Shown here: positions 48,890-62,400 of the stretch, piece by piece
Position numbering within the stretch: the stretch's first letter is position 1
How the letters are laid out: each line of letters begins with the position of its first letter
Origin: Eutrigla gurnardus
Taxonomy: Eukaryota > Chordata > Actinopteri > Perciformes > Triglidae
Direction of reading: 5' to 3'
DNA length: 64,000 nucleotides
Assembly: GCA_963514095.1 (NCBI GenBank)
Contig: OY741283.1
Coordinates: 3,614,042-3,678,041, forward strand
Translations under genes and position numbers: made by a program
Notes under the pieces: generated by a model
Database searches by the model: none
What the model was told of the DNA's origin: nothing
What the model saw: only the letters and a program-made list of their open reading frames with translations

Positions 48890-49053
48890 TATGTCATGCA
48901 TTTCTCATATTAGTGCATCAAAGAGACAACTCCTTTTTTCAAAACGGAAAACTTAAAGGTGCGAAAATTCCAAATTCAAATTCATTAACATAGCAGCAAA
49001 CAATTATCTGCCATGTAAAGATGTTGAGGTGTAATGTTTACCTGAGCAGAGAA
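48890..49053 (+). mobile_element. dispersed repeat flanking the minisatellite (left part)
   Basis: 48992-49053 is similar to 34888-34950, including AGCAGCAAACAA, ATGTAAAGATG and CTGAGCAGAGAAG. The repeat therefore occurs at least twice in the window. Here the minisatellite begins exactly where the other copy has its single monomer. Confidence 0.6.
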
Positions 49054-50602
49054 GAGCATCCCTCTGTATGTGCTGTGATCGGAGCATCTCTGTCTCTTTG
49101 TGTGTGTTGTAATCGGAGCTTCTTTGTCCCTCTGTGTGTGTTGTAATCAGAGCATCTCTGTCCCTCTGTGTGTGTTGTAATAAGAGCTTCTCTGTCCCTC
49201 TGTGTGTGTTGTAATCGGAGCATCTCTGTCCCTCTGTGTGTGTTGTGATCGGAGCATCTCTGTCCCTCTGTATGTGTTGTGATCGGAGCATCTCTGTCCC
49301 TCTATGTGTGTTGTAATTGGAGCGTCTCTGTCCCTCTGTGTGTGTTGTAATCGGAGCTTCTCTGTCCCTCTGTGTGTGTTTTAATCGGAATATCTTTGTC
49401 CCTCTGTGTGTGTTGTAATCGGAGCGTCTCTGTCCCTCTGTATGTGTTGTGATCGGAGCATCTCTGTCCCTCTGTGTGTGTTGTAATTGGAGCTTCTCTG
49501 TCCCTCTGTGTGTTGTAATCGGAGCGTCTCTGTCCCTCTGTGTGTGTTGTAATCGGAGCTTCTCTGTCCCTCTGTGTGTGTTGTAATCGGAGCGTCTCTA
49601 TCCCTCTGTGTGTGTTGTAATTGGAGCTTCTCTGTCCCTCTGTGTGTGTTGTAGTCGGAGCATCTCTGTCCCTCTGTGTGTGTTGTAATCAAAGCGTCTC
49701 TGTCCCTCTGTGTGTGTTGTAATCGGAGCATCTCTGTCCCTCTGTGTGTGTTGTAATCGGAGCATCTCTGTCCCTCTGTGTGTGTTGTAATCAAAGCGTC
49801 TCTGTCCCTCTGTGTGTTGTAATCGGAGCATCTCTGTCTCTTTGTGTGTGTTGTAATCGGAGCATCTCTGTCCCTCTGTGTGTGTTGTAATCGGAGCATC
49901 TCTGTCCCTCTGTGTGTGTTGTAATCGGAGCGTCTCTGTCCCTCTGTGTGTGTTGTAATCAGAACTTCTCTGTCCCTCTGTGTGTGTTGTAATTGGAGCT
50001 TCTGTCCCTCTGTGTGTTTTGTAATCAGAACTTCTCTGTCCCTCTGTGTGTGTTGTAATTGGAGCTTCTGTCCCTCTGTGTGTTTTTTAATCAGAACTTC
50101 TCTGTCCCTCTGTGTGTGTTGTAATTGGAGCATCTCTGTCCCTCTGTGTGTTTTGTAATCAGAACTTCTCTGTCCCTCTGTGTGTGTTGTAATCGGAGCA
50201 TCTCTGTCCCTCTGTGTGTGTTGTAATCGGAGCATCTCTGTCCCTCTGTGTGTGTTGTAATCGGAGCGTCTCTGTCCCTCTGTGTGTGTTGTAATCAGAA
50301 CTTCTCTGTCCCTCTGTGTGTGTTGTAATTGGAGCTTCTGTCCCTCTGTGTGTTTTGTAATCAGAACTTCTCTGTCCCTCTGTGTGTGTTGTAATTGGAG
50401 CTTCTGTCCCTCTGTGTGTTTTTTAATCAGAACTTCTCTGTCCCTCTGTGTGTGTTGTAATTGGAGCATCTCTGTCCCTCTGTGTGTTTTGTAATCAGAA
50501 CTTCTCTGTCCCTCTGTGTGTGTTGTAATTGGAGCTTCCCTGTCCCTCTGTGTGTGTTGTAATCAGAACTTCTCTGTCCCTCTGTGTGTATTGTTTACAG
50601 AG
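49054..50602. repeat. 34-bp minisatellite array (about 45 units) with a 336-bp higher-order duplication
   Basis: The monomer, about 34 bp, is built on GGAGCATCTCTGTCCCTCTG followed by TGTGTGTTGTAATC. Variants are GGAGC[A/G/T]TC, AGAACTTC, and a 32-bp form that lacks one TC in CTTCTCTG. The block at about 49845-50181 is repeated at about 50181-50528 with an offset of exactly 336 bp; it contains ten monomers, two of them 32 bp. The minus strand lacks stop codons in all frames of most monomers. Because 34 is not divisible by three, a translation cycles through the three frames to give a spurious 34-residue periodic protein at 49381-50469. Confidence 0.97.
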
Positions 50603-52779
50603 CTTCTACCTCGCTGGCTCGCTAATTGTCATTCTTAATGCGTCATTTCTTCGGATGGTTCAGCCAAACATGCAGCAACATGCCGTGAACATACTTGTTG
50701 GAAGTCGTCGCTGAGGTGTTCTGTGTTCACAGGCTCAATGGTTACTGTTTCCAAAGTCTCAGCAAGCTGTCGAAATGACATCCCTGAAACAAAAACACAA
50801 AGCTAACCAGACGGAACCTAAACACATGACTGCTTAGAAATAACCTTTTCATTTCAAGCTTTGCTGCCAAATGTCAGCATGCTATTGCATTGAGTTGCTT
50901 AGGCAAACATCTCCCTGTACTGTAACCACACGTTGATCAAAAGCATAAGAAGCCTCTATATCCATATTCTCTTGCTACAATAGGACAGCAGGGTTTATAG
51001 AGAACATAAAAATAAGTATCGGCATTCCAAGACAGCAGGCACTTCGGATTGATTTTCCCTCAGACTTAACTCAGCCATTATAGTGATACCAATGGGACAA
51101 TATCAATATCGACCAAATTAATAACTTCCCCGACTGAAAGATCTCCGGCTGTGCTGCACCTGTTTCTACTCACACTCACATAAGAAATAGTGAGCAAAAC
51201 AAACTTTGAATCTATTGAATAAATGAGCATTTCTATGCAAAGAAATGTAATATTGCTTCAGACCCTCATCGGGCTCTCTACGCAAATAAATGGCTACTTC
51301 TGCACTCGGATATGACTCTAAAGAGCACATCATACAGAAGCCGCATTTGGCAGATTCATATTCCCCGAATCGCAGGCGTTAATATAAAAAAAAAAACGTA
51401 CTTTGTTGTTTCTCAAATGTCAAAGTGTAATAAACAACTGCATCTTTTTTTTTCTTTTTTTAATGCATGTGTGTCTCTCAAGCCTGGGCTTCACTCAGTA
51501 TGTGAGCCTTTGATCATTCTTGAAGTCATGTTTGTTGTTGGTATAAGTTATAACTGATAATCGTATTATGAGAAGACAGTATATCTGCTTATCACAGAAT
51601 ATTACTTCCCTGCGTGATGCCCAGCGATGGATTAAGGTGAGCATTATAAACTCACAACCACTTCCTGTGATTATCTGACACAAGATGCTGACAGACGCTC
51701 GCTGTTGACATTTCTGTTGATATTGGCAGTGAAAAGGACAACGGCGGCAGAGACTTACAACGCTTACGGGACTTACGCGGCTGTATTTCCCTCTTTGTCG
51801 GAGGACTTAGTGTAGCGTTGGCAGCTGAATGAGCCGTGGTACTGACCTGACGGGATCATGCACCGGGGCCGTTTCCACCGCTGTCATCACAGTCCTGTGG
51901 TCAGACCCGACGCCCGGAACAGCTGAAACATCACAAATGCAAAAATGTCCCATTGTAGAGCAAAATGTCAAAAAAAAGTAGTCCATGTAATGGATAGCGG
52001 GTCACGGTTTCTCTGTGATCCTAACCTGATTGCTTCCTGTTAGAAGTTATTATTAGAATAACACAGACCCTACTTACCACAAAATAACAGGTGAGGTTAA
52101 TGGCAAATGATTTGTTGCATTAAAACCACAGTTTTTTTGCATCTCACTCACTTTGTTTCCCGTCCTAATGGATTTTATTTTACTAAATATTCTCTGAAAG
52201 CATACATAATTCTGTGTGAAAGCAAAATCTATTTTTCATGAATACAAAAGCAATATTAAAAGCACAACTTAAGGGACTATGAATTAATAATTTTGTATTA
52301 ACTGAACATGAAAAATGCACAATTAAGAAAAAAAAAAATGTTCACACCCTCCTGTGCGGTGGCATTAGACGATCTATGTTATACTCTGAGTAACAGTCTA
52401 TTGTTTTATGTCTATTGTTCAGCACAGATTTCAGAAAAACAGATTGTAAATTAACATTCACAACAAGCTCATTGTAAGAAAAGTCAAATCAACGGCTCGT
52501 TAATGTTGTTTAGGACTCCATAAAGCATTCATGTTGGAGTTATTTCAGCGTTATCGTTGACCATAGACCCTTTTACCGCCGTGGTCATCAAAAATCAGCA
52601 TGCATGTTGGCGTCTGGATTTCTACACCTACCAGTAACATCACGTATTCGGGTTTACACGGACAGAATAAGTCTAGTCTATGTGGTTTAACTCAAACAGG
52701 AGTAAATCGTTCAAAGTTGACAACTATTTTCATTGGAGATTTGATTGTGAATATTTTCCAGCAGCAGGACAGGGCATAT
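50603..52779. other. intergenic DNA, right flank of the minisatellite and AT-rich DNA
   Basis: 50603-50700 (with ACAGAGCTTCTACCTCGCTG at 50596-50615) may be the right part of the dispersed repeat. Beyond that I see only AT-rich unique sequence and a GC-richer stretch at about 51700-51930. No gene is supported. Confidence 0.5.
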
Positions 52780-52990
52780 GGGAGTCAAATATATTGATTT
52801 TATATCAATATCTTCATGTGAGACTAGATTTTTAATATCCTAATATGGGCATGAGGCTACATTACTGTAAAATAATGTAATTTTCTGAATTGACAAGACA
52901 GTTCTAGCTACTTTTATCCACATGGTCAACTCTACAATGTTGTTTTTCAAGCTCAAAATCATATTTGATTTCCTCCATATAGACCATCGC
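52780..52990. mobile_element. decayed hAT-like repeat
   Basis: GTGAGACTAGATTTTTAATA (52817-52836), TAATATGGGCATGAGGCTAC near 52840, TACTGTAAAATAATGTAATTTTC near 52863, and the end ATATTTGATTTCCTCCATAT (52961-52980) match, from memory, the inner and terminal part of a common teleost repeat whose ends read ATTTTCTCCATATCGCCCA. The other terminus and target duplication are not identifiable. Confidence 0.55.
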
Positions 52991-54680
52991 TGGTCAAAAT
53001 GAACCAAAGTTCATCTTTCTAAAGGAAACGTGTCGGCCGGTGCAACAATCTGGCTCACTGCTGTGTTTTTAATAGCTTCTGGACCGCCATGGAGGTCCAT
53101 GCCATGGCACAGAGGAGCGGGCTTTATCAGGCTTTGGCTACACAAACATGACTTGTTAGCAAGATTCACCATTGTTGGTTTTGTTTGTTTGTTTTTTGGG
53201 AGATTTTTGTTGACAATAAGACAAATATGGAATATTACCAGACTGATTATTTAAGCAATTCACTTGCAGTCACAACAATGTGACATTTGGCCTTGTAAAG
53301 TGTAGGGGATGCATTAAAGTGAATGGATGGATAGATGGAAGATCACTTCTGCCACAAAAAGCCTCTGCTCTACAATAATAATACTAATAATAATAATGTA
53401 TTTTAATCATGTGATGCATTTGCACATAGATCAAAAGCCCTGCGGTGACTATAATGCTTTAATGCCTGTGTTATATACAGTGTATGTTCAGCGTTGTCTG
53501 TCACCAGGCTTTTCCCATGACATTTGGAGGTTAATTTGCACTAGTTTCATGGTCATTTATTGATGGGGGGGTTCTGAAATTAGCATTCACCACGCTTTTT
53601 ATTGACAGAAGTGTTTAATAACCCATCAAATCAAATAGGATGGTCAGCCAGGAAGGGCTTCTGTGCAGAGAAAAATACGCTCCGTACGGTTTCAGTTCAA
53701 AGGAGACTGTGTGATGGTTTGACTCCCGAAGATGAAGCCCAGAAGTTTTCTGTGAATTAATTCTTTTGAGTAAATCATGTCAGGCATTGTGTCGGATTTC
53801 AGCCAGGGAAGCTTTGTGGTTGTATGTTCTGCAGGGAGCGACGCCTGATGTCGGGCTAATGTGTGTGGAGGGATTTGCAGATGATGAACCTGCATGAGCT
53901 GCTTCAGTCGAGATGGTCCTGGTCAGTGTAGAGGCAGATTATAGAGGAACGAGAGCTTCTTCTTCTCACCAGGTTCCCCTTTTATTTTTGACAATGTACA
54001 GCCTCGCTCGTTAGCTTTTTCCCACCCAAACAACATGTTCTGCAGCTTTCTGCCTCAGATTTACAGTGTTTCTCCTCACTTGCTTCCCAAACTTCATTAC
54101 CTCGAGCATGTTTACTTTTGCAGCCTGATTTTTTTGTGTTTGAATGATGATTTTCTTCTCTTGAGTGGCTGCAGATATGGAAAAATGTTCACAAACCTAT
54201 TCTGCGACGACAAAGTGTTCATATTAGCTATGAAAGCTTTGTCTATGAAATTAGTTCAAGCCCATAAAATACATTGCACATTTTTTTGTGATCTCCTTTT
54301 ATAATTCCCAGCTTCCTCCTCCACCCTTATCTTCCTCTCACCACTGTTGTGTATAATTTCACATCCACAGATTCACACGGCATGTCACCAACTCGGAGTG
54401 AAACATACTTACGTTCAAAGGAGTGCTAATGTGGAGTGATGGCTGGGCCTACAGTAGCCTCAGAACCGTTGACACACAGCTGTCTTTGCCATAAATCTTG
54501 CAAATCCACTCGAATAAAAAAAAGAGCGGTAAATTGCTTCGTCTCTGAACGTAAGTGTAAGATTCTTCCCGTTTGCAGCATTATTGAGCAAATGTTTTAC
54601 AACTGCAGTTCTAATAACACAATTCTTTTAGATTACATGTGTGACCAACATGTAAATAAATGTGACTTCTAACGTATACT
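52991..54680. other. AT-rich intergenic DNA, no gene seen
   Basis: Contains a short (AAT)n-type tract at about 53372-53398. Open frames of 60-90 codons (53030-53254, 53327-53563, 54035-54304) have composition expected by chance. No repeats recognised. Confidence 0.55.
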
Positions 54681-57600
54681 TCCTGGACGAGGTTAATCCT
54701 GCAGGTTAATAAATACAATGCATCCCCCTCTTAATATCATGCATGGCCTTGTCAGAGTTCCTTTATCTACAAGCTTTGTCTGCGAGGCCATTATATAATT
54801 ATATCATTGCATTTGTCATTTGCGTTCACCCTTGGGCTGAAGAACAAATTAAAGCGCTGACTATGTTAGCGTTATAAGCGCAATGTCTGCAACACAAACC
54901 ATAACAAAAGTTCATATTTTTCTGTGTAATGAATGTTACATTATTTATACTATGAATTATGGATGAACTTGTGAAAGACCTGCCCAGCCCTGAATGGGAT
55001 GGCTTGTAATCAATCCTTGTCTGATGGACCTCTCCAACAAACAGTTATTAGTGGTTAGCCCGTCTCAATTCTTCTTGGGGAAAAAAAAAAAATCTAACGA
55101 GCAATAATATGAGCTATTATTACCTGCAGTCAAGGTATAAATTACACTTCTATTCACAGGTAATTCATTGGCAGTAATTTGGGTTTAAATGTTAAGATGC
55201 GATGGTTTGAAGATTGTGGCAATGAGATTAAGCAGTTCACAGATTTAGCGACATTAAAGGGCTGATTTAAGTGAACCGTTAATACTTCCCACCAAAAATA
55301 CTAAAGAGAATGCACATTAAATGACAGCACCCTTTGAATTAATACACTTTGTAACTTCACAGGCAGTGGCATAAGCACCGGGCTGAGATAGGAGGGAAAC
55401 ATTATTCATGGTGTTTTTTCATCCTAACTCTACTTTATTAGCTTATTTGATTCCCCATTCTCCTCATAGTTGATTCAATACATTTCCTATTTGCATAAAA
55501 CTGTCCGGTAAGATTATCTTCACTTATTCGATCTATCCTAAGAGTCACCTTGTTCAGGATCTTATATGAATAATGAGATTTTAAATTGGAAGACACTCAC
55601 ACAGAGAATGAGGCATTTACAGTTAATTCATCTCATTGAGTTACATTGCTTAGAGGTATTGGAGGGTTTAGATTTTCATTCAAGCATCATATTTAACAGT
55701 GTCTGCTTCCCCCACTTTACTGCCATTGAAATTTAAATGGCCTGAGCCTGACAGATCCAATATTGCGGCCCACTGTTGCTATTTTTCCTGGGAGCAAATA
55801 TATTGTGAAAATCCGTATATTCAGAGAATGAGAAGGCGGGAAAATAAAGAGTGATCACATGGAGCCCCTCACCATTGTGCTTTCCCCTTTTTACAAATAT
55901 TTCAATAGGACCGAACCCCATTCTTTATTTGCCTATTTCTAGAAACTGATACGCATCTGAATGTTGGCAGGAATTATTTCACATCTCAAGAATGAGCTTT
56001 AAAAAATGAATTAAAAATCAAGTCTTAGTCGGTGTTTTAAGGAACCAAACAACACTTGTACTGTTTCTTCTTGCACATGCATTTACAGTGATTTGACAGA
56101 GAGAAAAAGACAGAATGGGAGAGTGGGAAAGAGAGAGAGAGAGGGGGGAGGGGGAGGGTTAATTGGCTTTTTATGACTCCAATTAAATAACATTATGCAT
56201 ATACTGGCTTAACGGCTTATATGTGGCCTCCATTAACAATGTCCTCTTGATTGGTTCTTGGGCTTAAGGTCTCCTCCAACTCAGGCAGCGCTTGTCGTCG
56301 CGTTTAAACCCGTATACGTGGAGAACGGGGTTCGGGACAGCAAGAGACGTTACACGCGTGTGAATAATCCAAAAGGAAAACCACAAGCTCTCGAGAAGAT
56401 CAGCGAACCCCTTTCTTTGCCGACCCAACCGTTTGCGACGCCACCTGACCGAGATGCCAATTGAATGAAATAAATCTCATCGTTCGGGCCTCATAGCGCG
56501 TTATCTTGAAAGCAAAAGAGAGCGAGAGAAAGAAAACAAGCATGTGCCTGTCCTGAAGCGGAGCTCCTGAGGTGTTAACTAATCTCTGGTGGCCAGTCTA
56601 TGCACTGCCTCCTCTAATTGCTCCCTGTATTTCAGTCTGGTGTGAGAGCAGCCATTGTAGCGAGCGCCCAGTCAGCCCCCAGAGGTCTCACACCTTCATT
56701 ATCACTCTTTATTGCAGAACCTTATACGGGCACTCGGCACCAAACAGCCTGCCCGTTAAAAATAGAGCCTTCTCCTCTCCTCTCCTTTTGGTGGTTTCAG
56801 TTTTAATTACTAACACAGAGCCAAAGCCAGAGTCCTCAACAGGCCTGGCGTTTTTTTGTTCACTAATTAAAGCGAGGATGGAGTTTATTGAAGGGACCCT
56901 GACTCTGCTCTCTCATCTATTATTAAGAGGGCAGGACAAATCATTTTCAAATTTATATGCTGAAACCTGTCCAGGGACAGGCACGGGGCGGTAAAGGTTG
57001 GGGGAAGGTGGGGTGAAATGGTGCTGAACACAAGGGAGGGCGGCTGAGATGCCGCGCGTTCGGACATCGGAGGAGATCCTGGAGAAGGAATAAGATAAAC
57101 GCAGGAAACCAACTGTTATATAACGCAACACAAAGGGAGGAGGGGGGGGTTGCAGAGGATCAATGCTTTACTGCTGTACCTGTGCAACGTTCCTGAGATG
57201 CAGCACACCTTAATTCTGAGCATTTAAGGGAAGAGAGTCTGGCAAGACCTGCGCCGGTAGTATTAGCAAAGATAATGGCATTGATTGGGAGGACCCCCTC
57301 TGTGTGCTCTGTGTAAACAGTGGGCATAAATACCAAAACAGCAGGGTGGTAATGCGAGAGCACAATGTCCAGCCAGATTGATGTTCTTAGTGATTCACTA
57401 ACCCCCTCCGTCTAACATTCTTAATTGCCTAAACAGCCGCGACCCTGACAGCTGCACAGGTACCTCGCCGGAAGAACAAAAAGCCGAGCCTGCGACTGGA
57501 GGGATGGGAAGGGCAAGACAGCTGGCAGCTAAACATCAGCGGAGAACGTAGAGATGATCCTTTACACGTCAAACAAACACGCTAAATCAGATGTTTGGTG

Positions 57601-59546
57601 TCAAAAGTCGGATATAAAATACAAAGATGTCAAGGATTTTTGGTTTTCGTAATAACTAAAAAGAAAACTAAACCAAGATTCTTCCCAAGATTCACAGAGG
57701 ATTCGTGGAAATGATTAAATTCCAAAAATAAAGAAACTAAAACAAACTTGATTCTCACACTGTCAAACTATTATGTGCAAATGAGAGCTTTACCAATTTG
57801 CAGCCATACATTAAATTGGTCTCTAACGGTCACAGCATGTGAAGTATCCGCGCTGAAAAAAAAAAAAAAAAGAAAAACACAACTGGGAGTAAGTCCACAT
57901 GGAGAATTAGCAACATACAATTAGAGAGAAAGAAACTCTTCATATCTGGTTTCTAACCTTTATGAGATGATGGTAGTGAGAATTGAAAAGGAGAAATAAT
58001 TAATTTAGCCGGGTGAAGTGCTGGAGAATCTTCCCTTTGCCTAACAAGCAGCTCGCATCCTCAGGGCAATTAGTCACTGTCATATGAGGGCAAATGTAGA
58101 ACCCTTTGCATGCTTGTTAAGTAAAAAAACTTACACAGAGGTCACTGACATGTAAGAGAAATGCAGTGTAACCACTGAGCTAGAGAAGATTTCCAGAGTC
58201 CACCATTACAATAAATCCCTGGGAATAAATAGAATCTAACTTTGTCTCGTTGACCGCTTATAAAGAGGGTAAATGTGCTGCAAGGCATGATGGGATGTTG
58301 CTGTTTTCATTGATATGGATCACCTTTAATCACAAATTAAATGTTTTTTTTTTATAATATATGTTTTGCAATCATTTACAAGATATTTAGCATAAAGTAA
58401 GCAGCCTATCCTGGACGCTGCTGTTTTCATATTATGTCCCATTCACTGTTTGAGTAGGATTTTTTCACTCAACCCTCCATGTGCTGCATGCGTCTGACAT
58501 ATTTCCATCTAGGCAATTTGGCCCCGTGCCTCACCCAGTTAACACCAAACAAATCCTCCGTGTACGGCAAACCAGGAGAATAAAGTGAATTTCACAGCCG
58601 TTTAATGTGGGATTGTTTAATTTCACCATTTCTATGCATTATAAATGTACATTTCTTTTCAGGGTGGATTTTTCCAATACATACAGGGAGGGATATATAG
58701 GTCAGAGACCCCGGTGCCTTATCAGTAATTCGCCATTGCCTGGTTATTAAGGACAGCTTAGGTGGAGAGGGCTGGAGTACCAGGAGGGGTTAAGGTGAAT
58801 TGATTGCCTGTGGACATGTTAAACATGACCCTGTCAGGCCTCCACTCCACTCCTAAAATGCACCAACCTGTGCACCTCACTCCAAGTAATCAGCTGTAGA
58901 GGCTTTAATAAAATTCAGAAAGCCCCGAGAACTTCCCCCCGGGGACTGTACCAAGTTGGAAATAATCGAAACCCGCGGCAAGAGACATTTGCACTGTGTT
59001 ACCGTAGGAAGCATAACAAAATGCCTGCTGCTCTGAACCCTTAAAAAAATGTTTTCGGGGAGGGGAGGAGAAGAGAAAAAAAAAGTTTATGAGCGTAATG
59101 GAAGCACCTAAGTTGTTGTTCACTGTTAAACAGATTGGAAATGTAATCACCAACGTGTCTGTTCCTCTGCTGACTGGGTTCAGATGCAGCAGCTTGCAGC
59201 AGAGGGGCAGTGGCAGGGTAATTACGGGGTAACTTGGGCTCAATCTGTCTGTAGACACCCTCCCTCATGGAAGGGGGTGTTTCCCTTGATTAGCCCGACT
59301 CAGGGTGAAGCCCCCTCTGCAAACGGCAGATTGAAGTTCATCACAGGGGTCTCAGCTGCCAGTATGTTGCAATGAATTGCTTGCTGTAAGAAGGTGTTGA
59401 CAGGAGCAGCTGGACATCAGAGAGTGATGAAAAGAAAGGGAAATTCATGGAGAACCCAGACAGAACGGTCCACTGGGGGGGGAAAAGACAGAGAATTGGT
59501 CATCTGCTGGTGGGGAGCAGAACTGCAGCCATTGTAGTCTGGCCCC

Positions 59547-59549
<3 letters not shown>
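54681..59549. other. candidate regulatory block
   Basis: No gene is supported. Long stretches are unique and free of transposon signatures, and rich in homeodomain-type and AT cores, notably 54680-55420, 55480-55960, 56150-56470, 56560-57120, 57160-57460 and 58490-59030. A GA purine tract lies at 56095-56156, an A-run near 57857-57872, and a G8 run near 57142-57149. The open frame plus 56572-56994 (140 codons) overlaps minus-strand frames and shows no domain. Confidence 0.45.

Positions 59550-59592
<43 letters not shown>
59550..59592 (+). repeat. (TG)n microsatellite
   Basis: An uninterrupted TG run of about 21 units. The open frame plus 59447-59680 crosses it and is an artefact. Confidence 0.95.
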
Positions 59593-59593
<1 letters not shown>

Positions 59594-62400
59594 AAGTCAT
59601 GTTTTGTTTATGTGTGGCCTCCATTGTGGAGAAAGCCTGCGAGAGTTGAGAAGTGTATGAAGTTCAGTCACGCTGATTGATTGGATCACTGCAGCCTCTG
59701 GCAATTACTCAAGTGATAACCACGCCGAAATAGATATTTAAGTCAAATGATAATGTCAACCATTCAAAAAAAATATGATGATACGCCTGCAGCGTGTTGA
59801 TAAAATGACAATAACGGTGACGGCGTCGTGAAACGGGTCTATTTTCTTCATGTCATCCCTTGGCAGGCGGAGGTGTACGTTTTAAAAACACGCCGAATGT
59901 GTCGCGGTTTAACACACAGATCACATCAGACCTTGTTTAGCATCCAAATTATAAATAATGACATTGGACAGGCCTTCAGGCTGGCTGACGGCGACATTAG
60001 GACATATCACACACACACACACACACATGTCCATTGTCTCACAAGTGCTCCTTAGCCCAGCAATGACTAATGTTAGTGAGAATGAGAAGTGTGTGTGTGT
60101 GTTTTGATGAATAGAGATTGGAGCCCTAAGGTGAGGACAGACTATATTGGTGTGATTCTACCATTCACTATATTAATGAACTGCCTAAAGGTGCAAATTA
60201 GGTTTTAATGGGTGTTACTTTAGCGTGGTCCTACCACACACAAAGCCCTCTCACTCAATGTTCCTCCTCCACCTTTTTTTTTTTATAAGAGGAGAAAAAA
60301 AAAGCAATTACAATTTGGAGCCATTTCAGTATAAAATGCTTAAAATAAAATACAAACATTAGCAACTTCAAAACTGCTTATTCATTTTGTTATGACACTA
60401 TGTTCCGACTCTTTTCCCTTCCACACTTGAAATGCCTCAACTCACGCTGCCAAATTTTGTCTTCCACCAGCTTACTGTGAACAAAGCCAAACCATTTTGC
60501 ATGCCTGCGTGTTTGAACCCCTTCATGCCGTATAATTTAACGCTCTTTATTTTGCGGCGGGAGAATTTTGGAAAGAGGAAATGTAGATTGCTTCATTTCA
60601 AAGAAGTAGGTAAAAAAAAAAGGGGGAGAAGTTTATATAGGAGAGGAACAAATGCCTTTTTAAGGTTTGAGAGAGAGAGAGCAGCTTTCTGCCTAACGTG
60701 GTCTCTTAGCATACTTGACACCACTCACTACTTAATTAGCCGCCATCATCTCTGAGCCCCGGAGAAAGAGGGACAGCCTAATGATTAATGATAAAAAATG
60801 CCTGGAAAAAAAAAAGAAAAAACCTTTGACAAAACACAACATGTCACCGTGCGTCCTCTACAGACGTGAACTACGCTGTGCTCCTTGAAGCCGACGGAGA
60901 TTATTTATGCTCGCCAACCTGATTAACCTCACATTTGTTTTCCGCTTTTCCAAACACAGATGGAATTTTATGACACTTTTCATTTGTAAAACGACGCCGG
61001 CAATCTGTAATTGATTAGGTTTTTTTTTTTTGACGCACATTAACGTCTGCAGGGAAATCTGAAGAGTCATGTTTCTGTCTGTGTGCGACGGTCAGGTTGT
61101 GTTGCATTTTTCATGCTTTAACTCCTCCGCTGAATCCGAGCACACTGCAAAATCAATTGCCTTATTGATCTATAACTAATTAGGGGAAGATAAATGGTTC
61201 AACTAAACAAATACAGGCTCTATAATGAGCCGATACAGTGCACGACATATTAATTGAGTTCTGCATAATAAGAGGCAATTCTTCTATATTAGATGTTGCA
61301 CAGTGTTCACTGATGTGACTGATACCTGAAGCTGGAACAAAACATGACATTATGAATGTATTTATCTTACAAAAGGATATCTTATCTCCACACCATTATT
61401 CTGTGTGCTTCCTGTACACCAGTGTAGCAACCAGATCCCATGGTAAACAAAAAAAACACACCTCTCTGGTGTGACTTGTGTTGTGTGCAGTCACCAGCGA
61501 TCAAAGGCTAATTAGTTTCATCTGACACGGGGTATGGCCCTGGGGTCAAAGATCATGACTGATGTTTTGGAGATGATGGTGCAGAGAGGGAGAAGCGAGC
61601 GTAGAGCCGAGGGATCTGGATCCTCATTAACCAGAAATGGTTGCTCTTAAATCAAATCCCATGCTAAACTTAAAGCGAACACATTTCCTCCTCTAATCAC
61701 TTGTATAAAAAAAATCTGATGTTTTTTGTGTGCGAACGGCTCGTCCCTCGGTGTGTGTTTTAGTAGGAAATAGAAAGAGATCAGATTCCATAAATGTACG
61801 TAATGTTTCCCAGAAGACTAAAAAACACCAAAATATACACTATAGTTAACATTATAGTAGTAGTGTCACGTTATGGTTGTGTGGAGTACACAGGCGGACT
61901 CGTAACCAGGGGCGCCCTCTACAGGCCGGTGGTTAACTCCAACAGCAGGCGGCTCAGTCTCTCTGACAACATGCTCTCTCGCTTCATTTGTCATAGCAGA
62001 TGTTCAAAACTATTTTCCCCTGGAAGCCTAAAATTTGGAGAAGTAAATTAATATCCCCTCCCGTTTTAAGTCCCTCAGACTCAGTTCATAGCCTGCACTA
62101 AGTGCCCTTGTTGACTCAATTGGATTAGCACTAATATGTAAACACAGGAGGTAAGAGGAGTAATCCTCTAATGAGGGGAGGAAAAAGTGAAATAAATAAG
62201 TTGAAATGCCATGCCTTGTCTTTAAGCGAGGCGTCCGTCAGGTGAACGCTGGATGCAGATTGAAAGTAGGTATTAAAGCGCGGACCAGGGGATATTCTGA
62301 GGTAAACAGTTGTGACCATTCAGTGACAGCGTAATTACTCGTTTGTAACTTAGTTGGATAATAGGAGTGCCGCCTCTAGGGGATAAGACAAAGACTTGTT
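59593..62400. other. intergenic DNA, candidate regulatory DNA
   Basis: No gene is supported. A short (CA)n lies at 60009-60026. 60240-60800 and 61090-61340 are unique with T/A runs and homeodomain-type cores (for example ATAACTAATTAGGGGAAG at 61171-61188). 61490-61690 and 62050-62400 read as possible conserved elements. 61860-62000 is CpG-richer, with a short open frame of no recognisable family. Confidence 0.45.

Noticed and set aside
49381..50469. 362-codon minus-strand open frame with a 34-residue periodic protein rich in HTQRDRD/THTEGQ
   Set aside because: It is the translation of the 34-bp minisatellite. The monomer lacks minus-strand stops and is not a multiple of three, so the frame cycles through all three phases. 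No promoter, no non-repeat coding part, no family.
49054..50602. CRISPR-like regular repeats
   Set aside because: Monomers abut directly without unique spacers, and the sequence is a vertebrate nuclear minisatellite.
56572..56994. 140-codon plus-strand frame
   Set aside because: No domain, and it lies in a candidate non-coding block with competing frames on both strands.
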